Assembly (NCBI GenBank): GCA_040702975.1
Contig: CP159990.1
Location: 2,666,001-2,730,000 of the forward strand
DNA from: Roseburia hominis
GTDB lineage: Bacteria > Bacillota > Clostridia > Lachnospirales > Lachnospiraceae
DNA length: 64,000 bases
Direction: 5' to 3'
In this document: piece after piece, positions 42,466 through 49,701 of the stretch
Numbering within the stretch: position 1 is the stretch's first letter
How the letters are laid out: each line of letters begins with the position of its first letter
Position numbers and translations under genes: made by a program
Notes under the pieces: generated by a model
Told to the model about the DNA's origin: nothing
The model's database searches: none
Seen by the model: only the letters and a program-made list of their open reading frames with translations

Positions 42466-43356
42466 TTATCTTCCTTCCTGCTTTTCCTTCTTCTGTCCTT
42501 CGATCTGAAGCACGACAAGCTCTGCCGGATTGAACAGACGGATATTGATCGTGTGCGTTCCAAGACCTTTACTGACCACGATTGTCGTATCCCCTTCCCG
42601 GTAGAATCCGCCGGAGTATTTGGGGAAAAGGCGGAACTGCGGGGTAAATATCGCTCCAAGAAACGGAATCCGCACGATTCCTCCGTGAAGGTGACCGGAA
42701 AGGATAACATCGGCTCCCCATGCCCGGTAAATATCCACATACTCGGGTGGATGCGCCATCAGGATTTGAAAGGTATCCTTCGGGGCCTTTCCGATACGCC
42801 TTGTCACTTCCTCTTTTTCCAGTTCATACCGGCTGGTCCTGCCGTAGCACTCCTCCGGGACCTCCAGGCCCCCGAGGCAGATTCCTTCTCCGTGATGCGT
42901 GATACGAACATTCTCATCGATCAGAAAATGAACTCCCGCCTTTTGAAGGCGGTTCTTGTACTGTGCAAACGCTTCGCCGTAGGTTTCCGGATCCCTTCGC
43001 ATTCGCTGTTCGTGATTCCCACTCGCATACCAGACTGTCGCAATCTGGGGTAACTGTTCGACAAATACCGCCGCTTTCTCAAAAGAAATATCTGGTTTTC
43101 CTACCAGCATATCCCCTCCAATCAGGATCAGATCAGGTTGCTCTTTCCTTATCGCTTCGACTAACTCTTGGTTATTTGCGCCATATTCTTTGCTATGCAG
43201 ATCACTAAGAAACACAGCTTTTAGTTCCGGCATATCCGGAGATAATTTGGTGCTCCTGATCCGGCATCTGCTGATTACGAACCCATGCATCTCCCTGTAA
43301 ATCTCTGCAATCACACCTGCCACAACAATACAAAAGAACAGCAGCACTAGCCGCAT
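42466..43356 (-). CDS. Membrane-anchored metallophosphoesterase (YaeI-like)
   Basis: This 296-residue calcineurin-like phosphoesterase has one N-terminal hydrophobic segment (1-20). The metal-binding motifs are complete: LSDLHSK, IGGDMLVG, ASGNHEQR, LMAHPPEY and LSGHLHGG. Relatives act on lipid A precursors or nucleotides, but the substrate here is unknown. It is the first gene of the operon with scpA and scpB and starts just after a 230-bp gap with folded DNA. Confidence 0.88.
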   Translation of the reverse strand: MRLVLLFFCIVVAGVIAEIYREMHGFVISRCRIRSTKLSPDMPELKAVFLSDLHSKEYGANNQELVEAIRKEQPDLILIGGDMLVGKPDISFEKAAVFVEQLPQIATVWYASGNHEQRMRRDPETYGEAFAQYKNRLQKAGVHFLIDENVRITHHGEGICLGGLEVPEECYGRTSRYELEKEEVTRRIGKAPKDTFQILMAHPPEYVDIYRAWGADVILSGHLHGGIVRIPFLGAIFTPQFRLFPKYSGGFYREGDTTIVVSKGLGTHTINIRLFNPAELVVLQIEGQKKEKQEGR

Positions 43357-43587
43357 ATCTTCCCCTCCTGATCGATGCTATCTATAAACCTCATGTATCT
43401 TCTCCTTGTTTTCTCTTTCTGATTTCCTTTCTATCTGCTGATACCTGTTCTATTATACTGGAACATTTGAATCTTGTAAAGCGAACATTCGTCTGCTTTT
43501 GTCCGCTTCACTCACGCACTGGTCTCTGCTCACTTTGAACCAGCGATCCAATTCACCATGCAGCTTCATGCAAACAGCAGCTACTAT

Positions 43588-44826
43588 TTACGAAAGGGCC
43601 CACGCTTCCAGTACTTTGAGAAGGGCACTTGCAAACGTAGTCTTCCCCACGCTTTTCTTCGCGGTGATCGGAATCTCTCCCAGCTTTTTGCCCTGAAGAG
43701 AATAGCTCACTTTTCCGATCACATCTCCCTTTTTCACCGGTGCCTTCACCTTATCCATCTTCACTGTTTTTTCAATCGCGGACAAATCCGACCCTTCCGT
43801 ATCGACGTACTGGAACGTGCCCTTTGCACTTCCCTCCACCCGAGCTTCGATGCCGCCCTCCACCTGGGAGTAGGCTTTCTTTTCCAGCACCTGCTCATCG
43901 GTATAGCGTGCACATTTTCCAAATCCATAATTCAGCATGGCGATCGAATCCTTGACCCGCGTCTTGGAATCCGGTTCCGCCATGACGACTGCGATCATCT
44001 CTATTCCATCTTTTTCGGCTGTAGCGGAAAGACAGAATTTCGCCTGACTTGTGGAGCCTGTTTTCAGTCCTGTGGCATATTCATATTGCCGGATCAGCTT
44101 GTTGGTGTTGGTAAGTCCGAACTCACTGGTCCCTTTTGCCGTGGTGTGCGTGATATTTTCCATCCAGATTTTAGAATAATTATGTATCTGTGGATATTTG
44201 GTGATCAGTTCCCGGGACATCAGGGCAATATCACGGGCCGTCGTCAGATGTCCGTCCGTATCCAGGCCATTGCAGTTCACAAAGTGGGTATTCTCCATAC
44301 CAAGTCCGGCGGCTCTTTCATTCATCTTTTCCACAAATGCTTCTTCGCTTCCGGCGATCAGTTCCGACATCGCCACACAGGCATCATTCGCGCTTGCAAC
44401 GGAGATACATTTGATCATGGTATCCACGCTCTGCGTCTCCCCCGGTTCCAAAAAGACCTGGGAACCACCCATGGACGCCGCGTATTCCGAGGTCGTCACC
44501 ATATCATCCAGCTTGATTTTTCCCTCGTCTAACGCATCGAAGATCAGCAGCAGCGTCATGATCTTCGTCACACTGGCCGGCGGGCGCTTACTGTCCGCTT
44601 CCTTCTCATATAGGACCTTGCCGGAGCTGGCCTCCATAATGATCGCCGACTCCGCCGAGATGGCAAGTGCCTCCTTCTCCTCAGTACCCTCCGCCGGTTT
44701 CTCTTCCGTTACCGGATCTTCCTGCTCATTGGTTTCTTCAAACAATACCTTTGGCGCCTCAGGCATGGCATGAACTACCTGAGAGACGCAAGCTGCACAC
44801 AGCAAAATTGCCAGATATTTTCGCAT
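43588..44826 (-). CDS. D-alanyl-D-alanine carboxypeptidase DacF-like, S11 family
   Basis: This 412-residue secreted penicillin-binding protein has a signal peptide (about 1-20), an acidic linker and a complete S11 catalytic domain: SxxK in PPASVTKIMTLLL, SxN in VASANDACVAM, and KTG in TGLKTGSTSQAKFC. A C-terminal beta domain follows, with a KSVGKTTFASALL helix at the end. It trims peptidoglycan stem peptides. In Clostridia the DacF-type is linked to sporulation, but the family assignment is by resemblance only. It is monocistronic. Confidence 0.9.
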   Translation of the reverse strand: MRKYLAILLCAACVSQVVHAMPEAPKVLFEETNEQEDPVTEEKPAEGTEEKEALAISAESAIIMEASSGKVLYEKEADSKRPPASVTKIMTLLLIFDALDEGKIKLDDMVTTSEYAASMGGSQVFLEPGETQSVDTMIKCISVASANDACVAMSELIAGSEEAFVEKMNERAAGLGMENTHFVNCNGLDTDGHLTTARDIALMSRELITKYPQIHNYSKIWMENITHTTAKGTSEFGLTNTNKLIRQYEYATGLKTGSTSQAKFCLSATAEKDGIEMIAVVMAEPDSKTRVKDSIAMLNYGFGKCARYTDEQVLEKKAYSQVEGGIEARVEGSAKGTFQYVDTEGSDLSAIEKTVKMDKVKAPVKKGDVIGKVSYSLQGKKLGEIPITAKKSVGKTTFASALLKVLEAWALS

Positions 44827-44940
44827 GATCCTGCTCCTCTTTCCAAATTCGTCTACTACTATTTATAAGAGAAGTCCCTCGAAAATATGACCGATTCCGG
44901 GCGGATTTCCATATTCTTCCCACCTCAAATGTTCCTGACA

Positions 44941-45222
44941 TTACTTTGCCGTGTTATACCGTTTTCCCTGCTCCTCAAACCATTCCAGCGCCTGGCAGAT
45001 CCCTTCCTCCGCAAACGCGAACTCTTTCGTCTCCTTTACCTCATCAGGCGTGGCGTCATAGCAATAGGGGCCTTTCCACACCGTTCCCTTAAGGATCGTC
45101 TCCGTGTCCTCCCCGGACGTGCGCTCCGCTTTTTCCAACCGGAAATTCATCTTTCCGATACTTCCGTTGAACTTCTCTTTCTTGTAAAAATTTAAGGGAA
45201 ATAATTGTATTCGTTTTAACAT
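44941..45222 (-). CDS. Conserved small protein of unknown function
   Basis: This 93-residue protein begins MLKRIQLFPLNFYKKEKFNG behind AGAGGTGATGAT. It has no membrane segment. A central WKGPYCYDATPDEVKETKEF and the closing GICQALEWFEEQGKRYN are typical of a short cytoplasmic family seen in Clostridia, which I cannot name. A longer frame in the same phase reads into repeat element A and is not believed. It sits downstream of the element and may be monocistronic. Confidence 0.65.
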   Translation of the reverse strand: MLKRIQLFPLNFYKKEKFNGSIGKMNFRLEKAERTSGEDTETILKGTVWKGPYCYDATPDEVKETKEFAFAEEGICQALEWFEEQGKRYNTAK

Positions 45223-45312
45223 ATCATCACCTCTTGTTGATATATGTGCATGCCTGGCAATAAAAACGCCGCATACACCGGGTACACGACGTTCTTGCCA
45301 TTTAACAATACG

Positions 45313-45438
45313 AAAAAGAATCCTGCACTGCAGGATTCTCCGCCTGCGGCGGGTCGCTTTAGCGACATAATTCCTCTCCGCCACAGTGCGCTCCCCGCGG
45401 AGCGTTTTAATTTCATAGGACGCATTTTCCTATGAAAT
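45313..45438 (-). repeat. Multi-stem intergenic element A, copy 3
   Basis: On the minus strand it has TTTCATAGGA/TCCTATGAAA, then CGCTCC-GCGG-GGAGCG, then an outer CTGTGGCGG/CCGCCGCAG stem holding GTCGC-TAAA-GCGAC. The last hairpin, GAATCCTGCAGTGCAGGATTC followed by TTTTTCG, looks like a real terminator. It starts at the stop codon of the 198-residue membrane protein gene, for which it probably ends transcription. Confidence 0.7.
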
Positions 45439-46034
45439 TAAAAAATCGTTCCGATCCGCTCCTTCACATTCTCGATCCGGCACCTGATCCCTTCCGGCAC
45501 ATCGTCCTTCTTCTCACGATAAAATGCGGTAAGGAAATCGATGCTAAAGACAAACAACAGTACACTTCCCACTACATGTCCGATGGATTCCGGTATCATG
45601 GCCACGATCCCTGCCACGATATTCTGCAGGAACATGAACAGGAACACCGTATAGAATCCCCAGGCGATCGAACTTTCCAGACAGATGATCCCTTTGTAAT
45701 TGAACGGTTTCTCATTGTAATCCCACCAGATTTCCCCGAACACCTTCTTCATCAGAAGTGCCGTCAGAAATTCCAGCGTTGTGGCAAAGAGAGATCCCAG
45801 CGCGAACAGCGCAAAGTTATTGCCGCTGTACGGACGCAATACGAAAAACACCATCAGCGCTCCCACTCCGTAAATCGGGCAGAAGGGGCCTCTTGCAAAT
45901 CCCCGGTTCGTGAGTTTTCGGTTGCAGAACGACATATAGATCGACTCTACCACCCAGCCCATAATGCTGTAAGTCAGGAACCACATTAATACCTCATACC
46001 CTCTGAATCCTAAAATCACTTTGTCCCAAAACAT
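45438..46034 (-). CDS. Multi-pass membrane protein, ABC-transporter-permease-like (PF06541 type)
   Basis: This 198-residue protein has about five hydrophobic segments. Its signature, MGWVVESIYMSFCNRKLTNR followed by GFARGPFCPIYGVGA, matches a widespread Clostridial family labelled putative ABC transporter permease. No ATPase partner is adjacent, and the true function is unknown. The soluble tail (ENVKERIGTIF) ends at the border of repeat element A, which seems to supply the terminator. Confidence 0.82.
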   Translation of the reverse strand: MFWDKVILGFRGYEVLMWFLTYSIMGWVVESIYMSFCNRKLTNRGFARGPFCPIYGVGALMVFFVLRPYSGNNFALFALGSLFATTLEFLTALLMKKVFGEIWWDYNEKPFNYKGIICLESSIAWGFYTVFLFMFLQNIVAGIVAMIPESIGHVVGSVLLFVFSIDFLTAFYREKKDDVPEGIRCRIENVKERIGTIF

Positions 46035-46090
46035 CGCAAATCATTCCTCATCTATACACAATCAACAATATCTCAAATCTGACAATTCAT

Positions 46091-46127
46091 ATAAAATGGA
46101 GTGTTTACCGAGATAAACACTCCATTA
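46091..46127 (-). terminator. Terminator of rpsU
   Basis: AATGGAGTGTTTA and TAAACACTCCATT form a perfect 13-bp stem with a short loop, then TTAT on the minus strand, just past the rpsU stop. Confidence 0.85.
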
Positions 46128-46138
46128 TTCTGCACATA

Positions 46139-46315
46139 TTAGTTATATTTACGTTTTCTGGCAGCTTCGGATTTCTTTTTACGTCTTACGCTTGGTTTTT
46201 CGTAATGCTCTCTCTTACGAATCTCCTGCTGAATTCCTGCCTTTGCGCAGTTTCTTTTGAATCTGCGTAAAGCGCTGTCCAACGTCTCGTTTTCTTTAAC
46301 GATTACATTTGACAT
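46139..46315 (-). CDS. rpsU: 30S ribosomal protein S21
   Basis: This 58-residue basic protein begins [20 protein letters not shown] and ends [15 protein letters not shown], matching S21 of the small subunit. It was missed by a length cut-off but is certain. Its promoter (46394-46421) overlaps the left border of the 655-bp repeat that flanks the insertion sequence, so the insertion left rpsU transcription intact. Confidence 0.97.
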   Translation of the reverse strand: MSNVIVKENETLDSALRRFKRNCAKAGIQQEIRKREHYEKPSVRRKKKSEAARKRKYN

Positions 46316-46393
46316 AGTCTCACACCTAACCTCCCCTCCAGTCTGGTATTGTGCATCATACGACTGTTCGGGTATTTTTATTGCACTACATAG

Positions 46394-46421
46394 ATTATAG
46401 CATAATTTTGTCTTCCGTCAA
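46394..46421 (-). promoter_or_regulatory. Promoter of rpsU
   Basis: TTGACG (46416-46421) and TATAAT (46394-46399) are 16 bp apart on the minus strand. The direct repeat begins one base beyond this -10 box. Confidence 0.75.
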
Positions 46422-46543
46422 GAATTTTCTAGAAATTTCCCGCACTTTTGTGAAATATTTGTGTCCACGGTTCGCAGATCGTCCTAAAAGTCGGCAGATT
46501 AACCTTGTTTTACGGCTCCCGCATTCCCGCTTCGTTCCGGATA

Positions 46544-47044
46544 TCAGTGAATCTGAGAAGCCAGTACTTCTTTCACTTTTGCCAGTGCATCCGGGATTCC
46601 AGCCGGGTTCTTGCCGCCGGCCTGAGCCATATTCGGGCGTCCGCCGCCGCCACCTCCTACACAGGAAGCGATTGCTTTGATCAGGTTGCCTGCATGCGCT
46701 CCTTTCTTCATGGCTCCATCGGTCGCAGTTGCCATCAGGCTGACCTTGCCGCCCGTGCAGGATGCGATCACGACCACGCCGTCGCCCAGCTTCTCCTTAA
46801 GCTGATCTCCCAGATCACGCAGTCCGTTCATATCCATCTCTTCCACGCTGACAGCCAGAAGCTTCACGCCGCCAACCTCCTCTACCTGGTTCATCACATC
46901 GCCCATGGCATCTTTGGCCAGCTTGCTCTTAAGACTCTCCACCTCGCTGCGCAGCTCTTTATTCTCTGCCTGCAGATGACTGATCTTCTCCGCCAGGTTA
47001 TCCGGCGTCGCCTTCACAAGCTTCGCTGCCTCATGGAGCTTCAT
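46544..47044 (-). pseudogene. alaS: Duplicated 3' fragment of alaS
   Basis: This 166-codon fragment is identical to the end of the intact alaS at 49198-51837. It includes the poly-glycine C-Ala region (SCVGGGGGGRPNMAQAGGKN). It has an in-frame ATG but no ribosome binding site, because the insertion sequence begins right upstream. It is a by-product of the long target duplication and is not expected to be expressed. The complete alaS remains on the other side of the element. Confidence 0.9.
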
Positions 47045-47156
47045 CTCGGGAGTTTGACAGTTAAATAATGGAAAAAGTACTTGCAGGCCCCATAAAGCCT
47101 GTATTTTTTTGTCAAATCTTATTCGTTTTGTTGTGGCTATTTGTAGCTATATGTGG

Positions 47157-47162
47157 TATAAT
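47157..47162 (+). promoter_or_regulatory. Extended -10 promoter of the transposase gene
   Basis: TGGTATAAT is an extended -10 box. No good -35 is seen. It lies 22 bp before the transposase start codon. Confidence 0.5.
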
Positions 47163-47183
47163 AAGGATTAGGAGGTGTTTGCC

Positions 47184-48959
47184 ATGAAACTTACAGTAAG
47201 CAAATCGAAAAATTCTGCATCCTTTTATGTACAGAAAACAATCCGAAAACCAGATGGCCGTGTGACCACTGTCACAGTTGAAAAACTTGGCAACCTGACA
47301 GAAGTCACCGCAAAAGCCGGTGGTAAGGATCCCTATGTATGGGCACAGGAGTATGTCAATGAATTAAATCGCAAAGAGTATGATGAGAACAAAGAAATCC
47401 TTATCAGCTATTCTCCTTCAAAGCTCCTGAAGAAAAATGAACAGAAGCTTTTTAACTGCGGTTATCTCTTCCTGCAGAACATTTATTATAGTTTGGGGCT
47501 GGACAAAATATGCAGGGATATTTCCTCCCGTCATTCTTTTGCTTATGATTTGAATGATGTCCTTTCGAAGCTTATTTATACAAGAATTCTTTATCCATCT
47601 TCAAAACTGTCCTCCAACAGACAGGCCACGAAATTTATTGAGCAGCCCACATTCGAACTGCATGACATCTACAGGACCCTTTCTGTCCTTTCGGAAGAAA
47701 ATGATCTTATACAGGCACAGCTTTATAAAAACAGCCAGAAGGTCTGCGAACGCAGGAAAGATGTCCTTTATTATGACTGTACGAATTACTTCTTTGAGAT
47801 TGAAGAGGCAGATGATCTGCGCCGCTATGGAAAATCCAAACAGCACCAGCCCCTCCCTATCGTTGGTATGGGACTGTTCATGGATCACGACGGCATTCCG
47901 CTGGCCTTCGATATTTATCCCGGAAACAAAAATGAACAGCCCACTTTGAAACCACTGGAGCAAAAAGTACTCCGCGATTACGGACTTGACCAGATCATCG
48001 TCTGTACAGATGCAGGGCTTTCTTCCAAGACAAACCGGAAGTTCAATGACAGAAAGATTAATGGTGTACAGCTCCGTAGTTTTATTACCATACAATCCAT
48101 AAAACAGCTGCCTGACTATCTCAAGGATTTTGCACTTGATCCAGACGGATGGCACCTGCCAGGTTCTGATGAAACCTTTAATCTCAACGAGATCGATGAA
48201 GCAAAGAATTATAAAAACATTTTTTATAAGGATCGCTGGATCAAAGAGGACCTCTCCCAACGGAAGATCAAAAAAGGAGCCCAGCCATTAGAACAACATC
48301 TGGTCGTTTCTTTTTCTCCAAAATATAAAGCTTATCAGAGGAAGATCCGGAACGGGCAGGTCGAGCGTGCACAGCAGCTTATTAATGATGGGAAGTATAA
48401 ACAGCGTCCCAAGAACCAGAATGACCCGCACAGATTTATCTCCAGAGAGAAAGCAACCAAAGATGGAGAAGTCTGCTCAGAAGAGATCGTGTATCTTAAT
48501 ACAGATGCAATCCGGGAAGAAGAACGTTATGATGGTTTCTATGCTGTATGCACGAACCTGGATGATATGAGTGTAGAAGAGATCGTAAGAATCAACAAGA
48601 AGCGCTGGGAGATTGAAGAATGTTTCCGGGTCATGAAAACGGAATTCAGGGCCCGCCCCGTATACCTTCAGACAGAAGACCATATCCGTGCCCATTTCAT
48701 CACTTGTTTTATAGCACTTGTTATCTACAGGATTCTGGAAAAGGAACTCAAAGAAGCCTATACATGTGAGGAAATCATAGATACTTTAAAGAACATGATG
48801 ATGGCCCGCCCCGGTGAGAAACTGGGGTACACACCCGTTTATACAAGGACGGATCTGACGGACAGACTACACGAAACAGCCGGATTCCGTACCGATTATC
48901 AAATCATAACTGATGTAAATATGAGGAAAATAATACGAGCCTCAAAGAAGAAAAAGTAA
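47184..48959 (+). CDS. Transposase, IS1634 family (DDE type, IS4-like fold)
   Basis: This 591-residue transposase of the IS1634 group has the first catalytic Asp in VLYYDCTNYFFEIEEADD. The second is likely in IIVCTDAGLSSKTNRKF, and the Glu is in WEIEECFRVMKTEFRARPVY (Y-to-K/E segment). The DHDGIPLAFDIYPGNKNEQP loop is typical of the family. The frame is intact, so the element may be active. The start is the ATG behind GGAGGTGTTTGCC, with a GTG three codons upstream also open. It lies on the plus strand, opposite to its neighbours. Confidence 0.92.
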   Translation: MKLTVSKSKNSASFYVQKTIRKPDGRVTTVTVEKLGNLTEVTAKAGGKDPYVWAQEYVNELNRKEYDENKEILISYSPSKLLKKNEQKLFNCGYLFLQNIYYSLGLDKICRDISSRHSFAYDLNDVLSKLIYTRILYPSSKLSSNRQATKFIEQPTFELHDIYRTLSVLSEENDLIQAQLYKNSQKVCERRKDVLYYDCTNYFFEIEEADDLRRYGKSKQHQPLPIVGMGLFMDHDGIPLAFDIYPGNKNEQPTLKPLEQKVLRDYGLDQIIVCTDAGLSSKTNRKFNDRKINGVQLRSFITIQSIKQLPDYLKDFALDPDGWHLPGSDETFNLNEIDEAKNYKNIFYKDRWIKEDLSQRKIKKGAQPLEQHLVVSFSPKYKAYQRKIRNGQVERAQQLINDGKYKQRPKNQNDPHRFISREKATKDGEVCSEEIVYLNTDAIREEERYDGFYAVCTNLDDMSVEEIVRINKKRWEIEECFRVMKTEFRARPVYLQTEDHIRAHFITCFIALVIYRILEKELKEAYTCEEIIDTLKNMMMARPGEKLGYTPVYTRTDLTDRLHETAGFRTDYQIITDVNMRKIIRASKKKK

Positions 48960-48985
48960 TAATATATAGCTACATTTTGAACAAC

Positions 48986-49033
48986 AAAAAAATCCGTAGA
49001 AAGCTTGATTTTACAGCAATCTACGGATTTTTA
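48986..49033 (+). terminator. Terminator inside the insertion sequence
   Basis: AATCCGTAGA and TCTACGGATT form a perfect 10-bp stem (48991-49000 with 49020-49029), with A/T tracts on both sides. It protects the transposase gene from, or isolates it against, outside transcription. Confidence 0.85.
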
Positions 49034-49046
49034 CTGTCAAAGATGG

Positions 49047-49701
49047 GATTATAGCATAATTTTGTCTTCCGTCAAGAATTTTCTAGAAATTTCCCGCACT
49101 TTTGTGAAATATTTGTGTCCACGGTTCGCAGATCGTCCTAAAAGTCGGCAGATTAACCTTGTTTTACGGCTCCCGCATTCCCGCTTCGTTCCGGATATCA
49201 GTGAATCTGAGAAGCCAGTACTTCTTTCACTTTTGCCAGTGCATCCGGGATTCCAGCCGGGTTCTTGCCGCCGGCCTGAGCCATATTCGGGCGTCCGCCG
49301 CCGCCACCTCCTACACAGGAAGCGATTGCTTTGATCAGGTTGCCTGCATGCGCTCCTTTCTTCATGGCTCCATCGGTCGCAGTTGCCATCAGGCTGACCT
49401 TGCCGCCCGTGCAGGATGCGATCACGACCACGCCGTCGCCCAGCTTCTCCTTAAGCTGATCTCCCAGATCACGCAGTCCGTTCATATCCATCTCTTCCAC
49501 GCTGACAGCCAGAAGCTTCACGCCGCCAACCTCCTCTACCTGGTTCATCACATCGCCCATGGCATCTTTGGCCAGCTTGCTCTTAAGACTCTCCACCTCG
49601 CTGCGCAGCTCTTTATTCTCTGCCTGCAGATGACTGATCTTCTCCGCCAGGTTATCCGGCGTCGCCTTCACAAGCTTCGCTGCCTCATGGAGCTTCATCT
49701 C
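49047..49701. repeat. 655-bp direct repeat, right copy (flanks the insertion sequence)
   Basis: By eye it is identical to 46393-47047, with an offset of 2,654 bp. It contains the 3' end of the intact alaS and a second copy of the rpsU promoter (49048-49075), which here points into the insertion sequence, antisense to the transposase gene. Confidence 0.95.
49048..49075 (-). promoter_or_regulatory. Duplicated rpsU promoter facing into the insertion sequence
   Basis: This is an exact copy of TTGACG-16-TATAAT. Transcripts would run antisense to the 3' end of the transposase gene and meet the bidirectional terminator at 48986-49033. Confidence 0.65.

Larger units (their letters stand above)
46393..47047. 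repeat. 655-bp direct repeat, left copy (flanks the insertion sequence)
   Basis: By eye it is identical to 49047-49701. It holds the rpsU promoter, the region between rpsU and alaS, and the last ~500 bp of alaS. It abuts the insertion sequence at 47048. The unique sequence on its left is rpsU. Confidence 0.95.
47048..49046 (+). mobile_element. IS1634-family insertion sequence, 1,999 bp
   Basis: Both ends carry the inverted motif TTTGACAGT (TTTGACAGTTAAA on the left, TTTGACAGTAAAA on the inverted right end), a few bases inside each border. The element holds one transposase gene on the plus strand, with its own promoter and a terminator at 48986-49033. It is flanked by 655-bp direct repeats, far longer than the few bases usual for most elements. 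IS1634 itself is known for long and variable target duplications. Confidence 0.9.

Noticed and set aside
44941..45384. A longer reading frame for the 93-residue protein that starts inside repeat element A
   Set aside because: The extra 54 residues are Arg-rich, come from the repeat sequence and have no ribosome binding site. The ATG at 45222 follows a good AGAGGTGATG site.
46505..47068. A plus-strand gene in the left 655-bp repeat
   Set aside because: It is antisense to the duplicated alaS fragment, and the same frame appears in the right copy only because the repeats are identical.
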